Shown here: positions 51,757 to 61,818 of the stretch, one piece after another | Position numbering within the stretch: the stretch's first letter is position 1 | How the letters are laid out: each line of letters begins with the position of its first letter | DNA from: Pseudomonas juntendi | GTDB lineage: Bacteria; Pseudomonadota; Gammaproteobacteria; Pseudomonadales; Pseudomonadaceae | Direction: 5' to 3' | Assembly (NCBI RefSeq): GCF_009932375.1 | Contig: NZ_BLJG01000063.1 | Coordinates: forward strand, 1-64,000 | DNA length: 64,000 bases | Made by a program: the position numbers and the translations under genes | Notes under the pieces: generated by a model | What the model saw: the letters and a program-made list of their open reading frames with translations, nothing else | What the model was told of the DNA's origin: nothing | The model's database searches: none

Positions 51757-54700
51757 ATGACGAGTTACAAGATACCCCCCTTCGATTTCCGCCAGGCCGT
51801 GGCCGGGCAGTTCGACGGCCGGCCGACCCTGCGCCAGGTCGCCAGTGCGCAGCTACTGCGCGTGCTGCTGCCGCACCTGCCATGGTTGGCCAACACCACG
51901 CCAGCCCTGACAAATGCTGACCCACTGATGCTGGACAGCCCAGACCCCGCTACCGCGTATTGGACCACCACACCCTTTGTGGACCGGGTTCTGGAAGCCT
52001 TGCTCGACCCCCAGGCGTTGAGCCTGGCGCCACTGGCGGATGGGCGCCATTACAACCTCGGGCTCACCGGCAGCCATCGTTTTGCCGGCTCGTCGAGCGA
52101 GTTCGACACCCGGCAATTGCCTGACTTGTCAGCTGCCCTGAACCAGCTGGTTGAGGACTTGCCACGACACTTCTGCGAGGCCCAGCTCGAGTTCTGGCGA
52201 GGCAAGGGCAGCGCCGGGGTGAGTCGCGACGAATGGTTGCAGTTGCTGCTCAAGCTCGCGCTACTGCGCAGCTTGCCCTGGCAGGGACTGGACCCGCAGG
52301 AGCAGGCCTGTATCCGCGGCCTGCTGCACGGCGGTGATGAGCAGCCCGCGGTGTACTTCGTGCAGGCCCGGCTGACCAGTGCCTCCATGGAATACGATCA
52401 ACTGCAATGCCAGATGCTGATAGCCGCCGAGTGGGATGAGCGTGAGGTCATCCTGTGGTGCGCACCTTCGGGGATAGTACGCAGTTTCGAGTCGTTGCAC
52501 GCGTTTGGCCTGGCCTTGCGTGACGAACTGGCGCAACGCTACGCCTTCGAACGGATGAGTTGGCAACGCTATCCCGCCACCGGCAATGTGTTTGCCCAGC
52601 AGGTCTCGCTGCTGCTCGATACGGTGCTCGCCAGGGTCGAGCTTGCGCGTTATGCCGATATCCAGGATGTTCCGGCCCTTGAGCAGCGTTTTGACCAGCT
52701 TGGCGACCCTTCTTCGTGGTTCGTGGGGTACCCGGATGAAACCCCGGCAGTGCAACCTCCCCCTGGGTTGATGGCCAGTGCGCAGGACAGTTTTGCCTGC
52801 AGCGCTGCCTTGCTGCAGCTCGCGCTTTACCAGCTCGACTCGGGTGGGGTCTCAGCACTGGATGGCGTTCAATCGCTGACCGATTACGCCCGTCAACGGC
52901 TGACCAGGCAGATCCGCGAGGATCACGGGGCAGACAACTCGCCGGACGATCTTGTATTCGACCTTTACCTGGCCCGTGGGATCCCTGGTGGGGCGGGCAC
53001 AGGCACCGGCGGCGGCGAGCCATTGGCCTTCGCCGGGAGCAAGACGCTCACCGAATTTGCCATTGGCAACCTCGCGTCGCTCAAGGGGGCGGCAATCGAG
53101 CGCATTTACCTGCGTGGCGGGGGTGAGGCACCGGTATGGCTCGATGCCGACGCCGCCAGAGCCCTCGTGACCAAAGTGGATATCGGTAGCCATTATCCTG
53201 CCTATGTCGCGGCGCAACTGGACGATCCGGCCAAGCGCGCGGACCGGGTCACGCGCCTGGGGCGGGAATGGCGTGCAGCACTGCTGGCCGCTGCACTCAC
53301 TGCCAAGATGGACGGCAAGATCAAAGAGTCAGGCCTGCAATGCGTGGTCGACTATTGTGCGGGGCACGTCGACCCCGACGCGCCGCGCATGATCCTGTTT
53401 CCGCTGGCGTTCAGGCGTAGCGCAGCGTCCAGGGTCACGGACCCGGTACGCTGCATGTACATTCTGTTTTGCGCGGAGCCCTCGCTGGTGTTGCTGTACC
53501 GGCCCTTGTTCGCCAAAGACACGCTGCGTGAATATGCCAGCCTCTCGACTTTGCTCGAACACGTGCGTGAATCGGAGATTTTGCAGGAGAGTATTCTCGA
53601 CTGGATGCAGCCCAGCGCCAGGCCTGTCTACGACCATGGTGGTTTCCGCGAACCGCACATCAGTGTCATCGGCATCGACCCCTATGCGCTGCCTGAGCGT
53701 CCGGAACCTGCCAGGCTGGCGATCGAATTCTGGCGTAGCAACATTGACGAGAAACTTTATACAGCCAATCGGGACCTGCTGCTGACGCTAGCTGATGAAC
53801 AGTCTGTGTCCAACGCCGAGAGCCGCTGGCAGACCTTGTGCGAGGGGGCATGGCTGTTGTTCGATGTCGTGACCTTGGCGCTTCGGGGGCCTGTGGCCTC
53901 GGTGGCCTGGTTGGTGCAATTGCTCAACGCGTTGCAGCGAGACATTGAGGCCTTGGAGCGTGGCAATGAGTTTGATCGGTCGGCGGCAACGGTTGACCTG
54001 ATATTGAACCTGGGCATGGTGTTGCTGCATGCCAGGCAACCCGCCAAAGCCTTTCCCGCCTATGCATTGCCCGGTGCGGCGGAGGTCGAGGGGCCTGAGG
54101 CGCAGCGCGGCGCATTTGCCGAAATTGCAATCGCGCCTATCGAGGAAATGCCTGCGCCTGTCCAAGCGCTGCCGAGTCGCTGGCTCGATTTTTCATGGCG
54201 AGGTCAGAGTGGCTTCAACTGGTTGCCGCGCGAACAGCGCGAAGCACTCAGGGCCATGCGTGCACCGGTCTCGCTTGCGGGCGTGCAGCCCTTGAACCAA
54301 GGTACGGCGACGGGCTTGTACCTGATCGACGGCGATCATTATGTAGCCCTGGCCAGTGATACCTACCGCGTGGAGCGGTTGCCAGAGGGTGTACGGGTGG
54401 TCGATGGTGGCGGAGCCGCGGGGCCCTGGCTGCGTTTCGTCGACGGCGCGTGGCGTGTGGACACGGCGCTTGGTCTGCGGGGTGGCATGGGGCCAAGATT
54501 TACTCAAGAGAGGCTGGGTGCTCGGTTTCGCGACTTGCACCAAAAGATAAGTCACCTTGACAACCGCGCCCGGGAGGCCAGAGAGCAAGCCGGGCCTTTT
54601 GCCAGGGCTGCGCAGGAATTGCGCGAAAAACTGCTGAAACTCAGGGAACTTCGGGCCAACGCATCCGAAAGGCTGGCCGCGTTGCCCGCCGAAGACGAGG

Positions 54701-56412
54701 CGGGGAAGTCGCAGTTGCGCACAACGCTCGCGCTTTACGATGAGCGCAAGATTACGTTCGAGCAGGACCACTTCACACAGATGAACCTGATGCTGAAGGA
54801 GCTGGAAGCTGCGGTCGGCGCCGATATTGAAATACTGGCGCTGCACGCGACCATGCGAGAAGACAAATTTGCCCGTGAGCGGGAAAAGGGGGGCTGGGAC
54901 GGGGTGCTTGCCGAGCACGATAAAGTTGTTCGCAACAGCGCTATCAACGATGCCGAGATTATTTTCACCGAGCTCTGGAGCCTTGCGAATTACCCCGAAC
55001 TTGTGGAGATGCAAAACGCGCTGGATGGGCGGCCAGTTCGTGAATTCGCGGATTTGTATGAGAAGTTGCGCGTCAAACAGCAAGTCGTGATCGACGTGCA
55101 GGATCGCATGTTGGTCGGGAGTGAGCAGCTGGATCAATTGTTGACCGAAACGCCGGAAGATTTCGAGGTACAGGATTGGGGGGGCAACGCCAAACGCACC
55201 GTCGCAGACATAATTGCCAAGCGCCGCGTCAGTACAGTCCAACTGCGTTTACACCAGGTGGTGAATCTGGCCGAGCTGGCGCTGCACCTGGAAAGCGACC
55301 GGCCAGACGTACTTGCAGGCTACAAAGCTGCCCTGGCCAGCTCAAGCCTGCGCAACGCGGCCGAAGCCCACGGCGAGTTGGCCTTCTCCAACCTGCCGGC
55401 GCAGGACAGGGTTGTCATCCTCCACGAAGCCTGGGACGAATACAGTGCTGCACTGGTCAACAGCGATCGCGTTTGCCGAGAGGGTGGGGCGTTGATCGAA
55501 CCGGCCATGATCAAGCGCTATCGGGAGCACATCAGCAAACTCAAGCTCGATGTGAACGTACGTCTGGGCATAGCGTATGATGAGCAGGATCACCCCCTTC
55601 TACCGACCGGGCGTAGGCCTTATCCGGCGTCCCTCGTGCCGCAGCGGTTGGTGCGTAATGCCCAGGGCCAACTGATGATCGGCAACCTTATCGAAGGGCA
55701 ATCCTTGCTCGAGGTGCGTGAGAAGATCAGCGATAAGGTATTGGCCACCTTTGAACAAGTAGATGGCGAGTGGCGCGAGGTCCAGCAGCCATCGTTACCC
55801 GACGAAGCCCCCCTAGCCGATCTCGCTAGTTGGGTGCAGTCCCTACTGAATAAGAGCAATGACCATCGAGCCTCAGCCAAGGCCTATGTCAAGATCGATA
55901 TCAGCGGGTCGCTGGTGGCCAGGATATACGATCTTCAGCTGAACAAACTGACCGAGGCAGTGAGCGTAGTGCGCGATGCCGGTGGCGACGATGCGCTGAT
56001 CAGGACCTTGGAACAGGAAGTGGATACGCTGCGTGCAGAGAAGGAGGTGCAACTTACCACCCTGTACACCCACACCAGCCGCCCCACTGCCGAAGCCCTG
56101 CGCTTTCTTCACGATTTGAAGGCGATCAAGGTCGTATACCTCAAGCGGCATGTCATGGCGGACGGTAGCGCTTTCGATGAGTACCTGGTCCAGCTCTTGT
56201 CAAACAACCGTAAACTCTGGGCTGTGCATTTCCATTTGCGGTCGCAGGCTGCCTACGCCCGGGATTTTACTTCGGGGCACCTGAAGGTGTGGGCCCAGCG
56301 TTACCTGAGCAGCCAGGTTGCCAGGGATACAGGGCAGCAGCTTTACCGCGGCAAGCTGACACTACAGCAAGCCACGGGGATCATTCCTTTCGATCGTCCA
56401 ACAGCACAGTAG
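51757..56412 (+). CDS. giant DUF6543/dermonecrotic-toxin-like protein of unknown function
   Basis: This is a 1551-residue protein with no signal peptide. Several stretches match the large pseudomonad proteins annotated with DUF6543 or a dermonecrotic-toxin-like region, as I recall that family. They are FCAEPSLVLLYRPLF, ILQESILDWMQ with YDHGGFREPH (about residues 565-635), LNQGTATGLYLIDGDHYVAL, and GPWLRFVDGAWRVD with LGLRGGMGP (about 840-915). Residues about 697-727 (WLLFDVVTLALRGPVASVAWL) and 746-760 are hydrophobic enough for membrane insertion. About 923-1050 is a strong coiled coil rich in Arg/Glu. The C-terminal 350 residues match nothing I can name. It stands alone, with a terminator 70 bp upstream and no immunity-like or chaperone gene beside it. 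An effector or toxin role is inference. Confidence 0.75.
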   Translation: MTSYKIPPFDFRQAVAGQFDGRPTLRQVASAQLLRVLLPHLPWLANTTPALTNADPLMLDSPDPATAYWTTTPFVDRVLEALLDPQALSLAPLADGRHYNLGLTGSHRFAGSSSEFDTRQLPDLSAALNQLVEDLPRHFCEAQLEFWRGKGSAGVSRDEWLQLLLKLALLRSLPWQGLDPQEQACIRGLLHGGDEQPAVYFVQARLTSASMEYDQLQCQMLIAAEWDEREVILWCAPSGIVRSFESLHAFGLALRDELAQRYAFERMSWQRYPATGNVFAQQVSLLLDTVLARVELARYADIQDVPALEQRFDQLGDPSSWFVGYPDETPAVQPPPGLMASAQDSFACSAALLQLALYQLDSGGVSALDGVQSLTDYARQRLTRQIREDHGADNSPDDLVFDLYLARGIPGGAGTGTGGGEPLAFAGSKTLTEFAIGNLASLKGAAIERIYLRGGGEAPVWLDADAARALVTKVDIGSHYPAYVAAQLDDPAKRADRVTRLGREWRAALLAAALTAKMDGKIKESGLQCVVDYCAGHVDPDAPRMILFPLAFRRSAASRVTDPVRCMYILFCAEPSLVLLYRPLFAKDTLREYASLSTLLEHVRESEILQESILDWMQPSARPVYDHGGFREPHISVIGIDPYALPERPEPARLAIEFWRSNIDEKLYTANRDLLLTLADEQSVSNAESRWQTLCEGAWLLFDVVTLALRGPVASVAWLVQLLNALQRDIEALERGNEFDRSAATVDLILNLGMVLLHARQPAKAFPAYALPGAAEVEGPEAQRGAFAEIAIAPIEEMPAPVQALPSRWLDFSWRGQSGFNWLPREQREALRAMRAPVSLAGVQPLNQGTATGLYLIDGDHYVALASDTYRVERLPEGVRVVDGGGAAGPWLRFVDGAWRVDTALGLRGGMGPRFTQERLGARFRDLHQKISHLDNRAREAREQAGPFARAAQELREKLLKLRELRANASERLAALPAEDEAGKSQLRTTLALYDERKITFEQDHFTQMNLMLKELEAAVGADIEILALHATMREDKFAREREKGGWDGVLAEHDKVVRNSAINDAEIIFTELWSLANYPELVEMQNALDGRPVREFADLYEKLRVKQQVVIDVQDRMLVGSEQLDQLLTETPEDFEVQDWGGNAKRTVADIIAKRRVSTVQLRLHQVVNLAELALHLESDRPDVLAGYKAALASSSLRNAAEAHGELAFSNLPAQDRVVILHEAWDEYSAALVNSDRVCREGGALIEPAMIKRYREHISKLKLDVNVRLGIAYDEQDHPLLPTGRRPYPASLVPQRLVRNAQGQLMIGNLIEGQSLLEVREKISDKVLATFEQVDGEWREVQQPSLPDEAPLADLASWVQSLLNKSNDHRASAKAYVKIDISGSLVARIYDLQLNKLTEAVSVVRDAGGDDALIRTLEQEVDTLRAEKEVQLTTLYTHTSRPTAEALRFLHDLKAIKVVYLKRHVMADGSAFDEYLVQLLSNNRKLWAVHFHLRSQAAYARDFTSGHLKVWAQRYLSSQVARDTGQQLYRGKLTLQQATGIIPFDRPTAQ

Positions 56413-56446
56413 GTTCGGGGCGGCTTGCTTCTGGCCGAACCCAGGT

Positions 56447-57226
56447 TCATCGGTTGCTGTAGCGGCCCTGCCGGCCATGTGCCGGCATGGCCTGGTTGCT
56501 CCGCTCGGCAATCATCTGTGGCAGACCCAGCAGCGTGATGCCCTGGCTTTTCAGGCGGGGCAGTTCGCGGGCCAGCACCTCCAGCGTTTGCGGGTAAGGG
56601 TGGCCGATCAGCACTGCCGAGCCTTGCTTGTGCGCCAGGGCCACGCCTTGTTGCAACTGCCCGGCAATGGCTTCGGTGGTGCGCACGTCATCGAGAAACA
56701 CATCCCGCGAGACATGCGCCAGGCCTTGCGCCTGTGCTTCTGCAGCCGCGACGGTGGCGGCACTGGTGCGGCTGTCGACGAAGAACAGGTGACGGCGCTG
56801 CAATTCGCCCATCAGCCAGGCCATGGGTTCGCGCTGGGCCGTCATGCGGCTGCCCATATGGTTGTTGATGCCGGCCGCGTAAGGCACCTTGAGCAAGGCG
56901 CTGTCCAGGCGCCGGGCCAGCTCTTGGCCGGCGATGCCGGGGTGCCAGGCATAGGGCCCGGTGGCCGGGTCCATTGGCATGTGCAGGATCACCGTTTTGC
57001 CAGCCTTGTGCGCTTGGCGGGCGAAGTCGGTTGCATGCGGGGTGTCGGGCATGATGGCCATGGTCACCGGGCCGGGTAGGGCCAGGGTGCGGCTGTCCCG
57101 CTCGGGGCTCTGGCCAAGGTCGTCGATGATGATGCTCATGTAGGCCTTGCCGGCCGGCGCCGCTTGCGCGACCCCGGCCAACAGGCAGAACACCAGGCAT
57201 AGCAGGTACCGCACGGGCTGGATCAT
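56447..57226 (-). CDS. divergent polysaccharide deacetylase (YibQ/DUF610) family protein
   Basis: The 259-residue secreted protein has a signal peptide ending AQAAP. A carbohydrate-deacetylase-like barrel follows, with YMSIIIDDLGQSPERD, ILHMPMDP, GINNHMGSRMTA and VSRDVFLDD. The Asp and His residues resemble those of NodB-type enzymes, but the usual full metal triad is altered, hence the label divergent. The start ATG overlaps the ctpA stop (ATGA). The yibQ-envC-gpmI grouping is conserved in enterobacteria, pointing to a peptidoglycan-related role. The substrate is unknown. Confidence 0.9.
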   Translation of the reverse strand: MIQPVRYLLCLVFCLLAGVAQAAPAGKAYMSIIIDDLGQSPERDSRTLALPGPVTMAIMPDTPHATDFARQAHKAGKTVILHMPMDPATGPYAWHPGIAGQELARRLDSALLKVPYAAGINNHMGSRMTAQREPMAWLMGELQRRHLFFVDSRTSAATVAAAEAQAQGLAHVSRDVFLDDVRTTEAIAGQLQQGVALAHKQGSAVLIGHPYPQTLEVLARELPRLKSQGITLLGLPQMIAERSNQAMPAHGRQGRYSNR

Positions 57227-58539
57227 TTGCCCGAGGTGATGTTGAGGCCTTTGAGCAGGCTCAGTGCCTGGCTCAGTTGGAAGTCGTCGTCCTGTGGACG
57301 CTCCTTACGCTTGCTGCTGCCGGTCGGGCGGTCGGCGCCGCCGTTACCGTTGCCCAGGTGGCCCTGCAGGTCGGCTTCCTTGAAGTTGTCGGTGTCGACC
57401 TCGGCAGTGAGCTTGGCCTGACGTACTTCGATGTCGGGGACGATACCCTGGGCCTGGATCGAACGGCCATTGGGGGTGAAGTACAGTGCGGTGGTCAGCT
57501 TCAGGGCGCGGTCATTGGCCAATGGCAGCACGGTTTGTACCGAGCCTTTGCCGAAGCTGTCGGTGCCCATCAGCACGGCGCGCTTCTGGTCTTGCAGTGC
57601 GCCCGCTACAATTTCCGAAGCCGAGGCGCTGCCGCCGTTGATCAGCACCACCAGTGGCACCCCTTCGCTGGCGTCGGCCGGGTCGGCCGAGAAGCGCAGT
57701 TCGGAATTGGCGATGCGGCCCTTGGTGTAGACGATCAGGCCCTTGGTGAGGAAGTGGTCGGCCACTTCCACGGCCGATTGCAGCACGCCACCCGGGTTGT
57801 TGCGCAGGTCGAGCACCACCCCGCGCAGTTTCTTGCCGTTGTCCTTGCGCAGCTTGGCCAGGGCTTTGCCCACCTCGTCGCCGGTCTTGACCTGGAACTG
57901 GGTGATGCGGATATAGCCGTAGTCGTTTTCCAGCAGCTGGCTCTTCACGCTCTTGACCTGGATCACCGCGCGGGCCAGGGTCACGTCGAAGGGGTTACCG
58001 CCGTCGCGGACCAGGGTCAGGGTGATTTTGTCGCCGACCTTGCCGCGCATCTTGTCCACCGCTTCGGTCATGGTCTGGCCGCGGGTCGGGGCGCCGTTGA
58101 TCTTGACGATCAGGTCGCCGGCCTGGACGCCTGCACGCGAGGCCGGGGTGTCATCGATCGGCGAGACCACCTTGATGAAGCCGTCTTCCTGGCCCACTTC
58201 GATACCCAGCCCACCGAACTCGCCGCTGGTGCTTTCCTGCAGTTCCTGGAAGTCCTCGGGGCCTAGGTAGGCCGAGTGTGGGTCGAGGTTGCTGAGCATG
58301 CCCTTGATGGCATTCTCCAGCAGGGTCTTGTCGTCTACCGGCTCGACATAGGCCGCCTTGATGCGGTCCATGACTTCGGCGAAGGTGCGCAGCTCTTCCA
58401 GTGGCAGTGGCGCCTTGGCAGTGACCTCGGTGGCCGGCACAGCTGCCGCCTTGGCCGGCTCCGCGGCAGTGGCCAGGGGCGCGCCGACCGCCAGGGCGAT
58501 GGACAGGGCCAACTGGGTGAGACGAGGCGAGTGCAGCAT
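57223..58539 (-). CDS. ctpA: C-terminal processing peptidase CtpA
   Basis: This is a periplasmic S41A serine protease that degrades specific envelope proteins, in P. aeruginosa including peptidoglycan hydrolases. The 438-residue product has a signal peptide ending ATAAEP, a PDZ domain (about 108-190: GGLGIEV, AGVQAGDLIVKING) and the protease core. The likely Ser-Lys dyad is S306 in NGGSASASE and K331 in DSFGKGSVQT. A Gly/Asn/Lys-rich segment (about 400-420) precedes the C-terminal helix. It lies between envC and the yibQ-like gene and is probably cotranscribed with both. Confidence 0.96.
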   Translation of the reverse strand: MLHSPRLTQLALSIALAVGAPLATAAEPAKAAAVPATEVTAKAPLPLEELRTFAEVMDRIKAAYVEPVDDKTLLENAIKGMLSNLDPHSAYLGPEDFQELQESTSGEFGGLGIEVGQEDGFIKVVSPIDDTPASRAGVQAGDLIVKINGAPTRGQTMTEAVDKMRGKVGDKITLTLVRDGGNPFDVTLARAVIQVKSVKSQLLENDYGYIRITQFQVKTGDEVGKALAKLRKDNGKKLRGVVLDLRNNPGGVLQSAVEVADHFLTKGLIVYTKGRIANSELRFSADPADASEGVPLVVLINGGSASASEIVAGALQDQKRAVLMGTDSFGKGSVQTVLPLANDRALKLTTALYFTPNGRSIQAQGIVPDIEVRQAKLTAEVDTDNFKEADLQGHLGNGNGGADRPTGSSKRKERPQDDDFQLSQALSLLKGLNITSGK

Positions 58540-58617
58540 GTCGAACGGACTCCTGATCCTGTAAGCGCTCCCTGCGGAGCATCGGTGCAGCGTTTGGGCC
58601 GCGCCGTAGAAAGTTGA

Positions 58618-59931
58618 CTAACCCCGGCACCACTGCGAAGGGTCGGTAGGCCGGCCCTGCTGGCGGATGGCGAAGTACAAGCCTGCCGCGTCCTGGCCAC
58701 CGCTGTCGCCGACGGTGGATATGGCTTCACCGGCCTTGACGATGTCACCGGCACTTTTCAGCAGGCTCTGGTTATGGCCGTACAGGCTCAGGTAACCGTT
58801 GCCATGATCGAGAATGACCAGAAGCCCGGCGCCGCGCAACCAGTCGGCGAACACCACACGCCCGCCATGCACGGCGCGCACTTGTGTGCCGGGGTTGGCG
58901 CTGATCATCACGCCGTCCCATTTGGCCCGGGCATCGTTGCCGCGTGCATCGCCGAAGCGTGCCAGCAATCGACCATTGACTGGCCAAGGAAGTTTGCCCC
59001 GTGCTGCAGAAAATGCACCGCCGTAGTTGGCACCGTCGCTGGAAACCATCGGCCCGAGGGTGGTACGGGCCTTTTTCGGCGGCTCTGCCGGCGCTTCAGG
59101 CTCGCGCGCCTGGTCGCGCGCAGCGGCGGCCAGGGCCTCTTGCTGCCGGCGTTTTTCCGCTTCCTGCTGCGCCAGCAGGGCTTTCTTGCGTGCCTCTTCA
59201 GCCTCGCGGGCCTGGCGTGCCAGGGTTTCCTCGATGGTCTTGAGGACTTTGGCCAGGTCGGCCTGGTCCTGCTGACGGGCCTGGAGCTTCTGGTCGCGGT
59301 CTTTCATGTCGCTATTGAGCTTGGCCAATACCTGCTGGCGCTTGCCGCGTTCGCTCTCCAGGGCCTGGCGGCGGCTGTCGAGGTCGGCGCGCTGGGCCAG
59401 CAACTGTTGCTGCTGGGCAGACATTTGCTGCTCGACACTGGCCAGCTGGCGGAGGGTTTCGTTGAAGGTGCGCAACTGCTCCAGGCGCGCCTTGCTCATG
59501 TAGTCGTAGTAGGTCAGGGTGCGGGCGAATTTCTCTGGGTTCTGCTGGTTGAGCAGCAGCTTGAGGTATTCCTCGCGACCGTTGTTCTGGTAGGCCGAGC
59601 GGGCCTGAATGGCGATCAGCCGTTGCTGTTCAACGCGGGCGGTCTGGAGTTTTTTTTTCTCGGTTTCAAGGCGCTCCAGCTCGCCCTCGGTCTTTTTTAG
59701 TGCTTGCTGCAGTGCCTCCACCTGCTTTTCGAGGTTGCCGATGTCGGTCTCGGTGGCTTTCAGGTCCTTTTGCACACCGGCTTTTTCTTCCTGGAGCTTG
59801 CCCAGTGTTTTCTTGAGCTCGGCAATGTCCTGGCGGGTGGCGTCCAGTTGCTGCTGGGTCTGTGCGCGCTCATCGGCGAAGGCCGGGCTGAGCAGGCATG
59901 ACAAGGCTAGGAGGATCAGGGCGCGAAGCAT
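58618..59931 (-). CDS. envC: murein hydrolase activator EnvC
   Basis: EnvC activates amidases that split daughter-cell peptidoglycan. The 437-residue product has a signal peptide ending PAFAD. A long coiled coil follows (about 20-300, many Gln/Arg/Glu heptads). The C-terminal LytM domain (about 325-437) has lost the zinc ligands: WDGVMISA replaces HxGxD, and LYFAIR replaces LHFEIR. Loss of these ligands is normal for activators, as opposed to true peptidases. I chose ATG 59931 (MLRALILLALSCLL) because it starts the signal peptide. The ctpA gene follows after 78 bp. Confidence 0.93.
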   Translation of the reverse strand: MLRALILLALSCLLSPAFADERAQTQQQLDATRQDIAELKKTLGKLQEEKAGVQKDLKATETDIGNLEKQVEALQQALKKTEGELERLETEKKKLQTARVEQQRLIAIQARSAYQNNGREEYLKLLLNQQNPEKFARTLTYYDYMSKARLEQLRTFNETLRQLASVEQQMSAQQQQLLAQRADLDSRRQALESERGKRQQVLAKLNSDMKDRDQKLQARQQDQADLAKVLKTIEETLARQAREAEEARKKALLAQQEAEKRRQQEALAAAARDQAREPEAPAEPPKKARTTLGPMVSSDGANYGGAFSAARGKLPWPVNGRLLARFGDARGNDARAKWDGVMISANPGTQVRAVHGGRVVFADWLRGAGLLVILDHGNGYLSLYGHNQSLLKSAGDIVKAGEAISTVGDSGGQDAAGLYFAIRQQGRPTDPSQWCRG

Positions 59932-59994
59932 GGGGTTTGGCGTACCAAGGATGGAGACTGGCCTAGTATGCCCGCCTGGGCGGGCAAATTGAAT

Positions 59995-60076
59995 CAGCTG
60001 CAAACGTGAAGCTACAAGCGGCAAGAAAAAGCGCGCCACCTCTCGCTTGCAGCTTGCAGCTTGCAGCTTGCAGCTG
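59995..60076. repeat. AGCTTGCAGC-type hairpin element between gpmI and envC
   Basis: CAGCTGCAA (59995-60003) and TTGCAGCTG (60068-60076) are inverted arms. The left half continues AGCTACAAGCGGCAAGAAAA, and the right half holds four tandem GCTTGCA units. It abuts the gpmI stop codon. Confidence 0.75.
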
Positions 60077-61612
60077 TCAGGCGTCTACCAGAATCGAAGT
60101 GCCGGTCATTTCGGCAGGCTTTTCCAGCCCCAGCAGCTTCAACATGGTCGGCGCAACATCGGCCAGCACGCCGCCATCACGCACTTTCACGTTGCGCTTG
60201 CCGACGTAGATGAACGGCACCGGCTCGGTGGTGTGTGCGGTGTGGGCCTGGCCGGTGGACTCGTCTTCCATCTGCTCGACGTTCCCGTGGTCGGCGGTGA
60301 TCAGCGCTTCGCCACCGACCTTGTCCAGCGCCTCGACAATGCGGCCAACGCAGTTGTCCAGCGCTTCGACAGCCTTGACTGCCGCTTCGAACACGCCGGT
60401 GTGGCCGACCATGTCACCGTTGGCGTAGTTGACCACGATCACGTCGAAGCGCTGTTGCTCGATGGCTTCGACAATGCGGTCGGTCACTTGCGGTGCGCTC
60501 ATTTCCGGCTGCAGGTCGTAGGTGGCGACCTTCGGCGATGGGATCAGGATGCGCTCTTCGCCTTCGAATGGCTCTTCGCGGCCACCGGAGAAGAAGAAGG
60601 TGACGTGGGCGTATTTTTCGGTTTCGGCGATACGCAGTTGGGTCTTGCCGTGCTTTGCCAGGTACTCGCCCAGTACATTGTTCAGGCTGGACGGGGCAAA
60701 GGCAGCGGGTGCCGGGATTTTCGCCGAATACTGGGTCAGGCCGATGTAGGCCGCCATTTTTGGCAGGCGTGCACGGGCGAATTCGGTGAAATCGGGCTCG
60801 ACGAAGGCGCGCGACAACTCGCGAGCGCGGTCGGCGCGGAAGTTCATGAAGATCACGGCATCGCCGTCTTCGACCTTGACTGCTGCGCCAATGCGCGTGG
60901 CCTTGACGAACTCGTCGCTCTCGTCACGGGCGTAGGCCGCTTGCAGGCCTGCCACGGCGGTGTCAGCGGTGTATTCGGCGCTGCTGTCGACGATCAGGTT
61001 ATAGGCGGCGCTGACGCGGTCCCAGCGGTTGTCGCGGTCCATGGCGTAGTAGCGGCCGATCAGGCTGGCGATGCGGCCTTTGCCCAGCTTGGCGAAGGTG
61101 GCGTCGAGCAGCTCGATGGACGACTGCGCGCTACGTGGCGGGGTGTCACGGCCATCGAGGAAGGCGTGCAGATAGATTTTTTCCGCGCCGCGCTGCGCGG
61201 CCAGTTCGGCCATGGCAACGATGTGGTCCTGGTGGCTGTGCACGCCACCATCGGACAGCAGGCCAAGGATGTGCACGGCCTTGCCGGCACCGGCAGCCTT
61301 GTCCACCGCACCGGTGAGCACCGGGTTTTGGAAGAACTCACCGTCGCGGATGGCCTTGGTCACCCGGGTGAAGTCCTGATAGACGACGCGGCCCGCGCCC
61401 AGGTTCATGTGACCGACTTCGGAGTTGCCCATCTGCCCGTCCGGCAGGCCGACATCCATGCCCGAGCCGGAAATGAGGCCATGCGGCTGGCTGGCGCGCA
61501 GGCGGTCGTAGACCGGCGTGTTAGCGGCGTAGATGGCGTTGTATTCAGGGCTTTCGCTGTGGCCGAAGCCATCCAGGATGATCAGGACCAGGGGTTTGGG
61601 CGTACTCGTCAT
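60077..61612 (-). CDS. gpmI: cofactor-independent phosphoglycerate mutase
   Basis: GpmI interconverts 3- and 2-phosphoglycerate through a phospho-Ser intermediate with two Mn2+. The 511-residue product shows the alkaline-phosphatase-fold metal sites ([12 protein letters not shown] with the first Asp, [16 protein letters not shown] with the catalytic Ser, [25 protein letters not shown]). All metal ligands are in place. ATG 61612 is chosen; the preceding in-frame TTG adds only one residue. It is divergent from the rhodanese gene. Confidence 0.97.
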   Translation of the reverse strand: MTSTPKPLVLIILDGFGHSESPEYNAIYAANTPVYDRLRASQPHGLISGSGMDVGLPDGQMGNSEVGHMNLGAGRVVYQDFTRVTKAIRDGEFFQNPVLTGAVDKAAGAGKAVHILGLLSDGGVHSHQDHIVAMAELAAQRGAEKIYLHAFLDGRDTPPRSAQSSIELLDATFAKLGKGRIASLIGRYYAMDRDNRWDRVSAAYNLIVDSSAEYTADTAVAGLQAAYARDESDEFVKATRIGAAVKVEDGDAVIFMNFRADRARELSRAFVEPDFTEFARARLPKMAAYIGLTQYSAKIPAPAAFAPSSLNNVLGEYLAKHGKTQLRIAETEKYAHVTFFFSGGREEPFEGEERILIPSPKVATYDLQPEMSAPQVTDRIVEAIEQQRFDVIVVNYANGDMVGHTGVFEAAVKAVEALDNCVGRIVEALDKVGGEALITADHGNVEQMEDESTGQAHTAHTTEPVPFIYVGKRNVKVRDGGVLADVAPTMLKLLGLEKPAEMTGTSILVDA

Positions 61613-61757
61613 CAATCAAACTCACGGTTGTTCAAAGATGATAAAGAAACGCATTTTAGGGCAAATACGCCACGTGCGGCGAATAATCGTCCCATCCCCC
61701 GACCGGCGCGCGTGCGCTGGCAACATGAAGCTGGTCTGGTGGCCGGCCCGTCGGGCT

Positions 61758-61785
61758 TTGGTGGTACCAAGGTGCTGTGTATACT
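61758..61785 (+). promoter_or_regulatory. sigma70-type promoter for yibN-grxC-secB
   Basis: TTGGTG (61758-61763) and TATACT (61780-61785) are separated by 16 bp, 33 bp before the YibN start. It is a reasonable match, read by eye. Confidence 0.5.
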
Positions 61786-61818
61786 GGCCGGCATTTTCAA
61801 TCGCCTGGAACACCGCTG

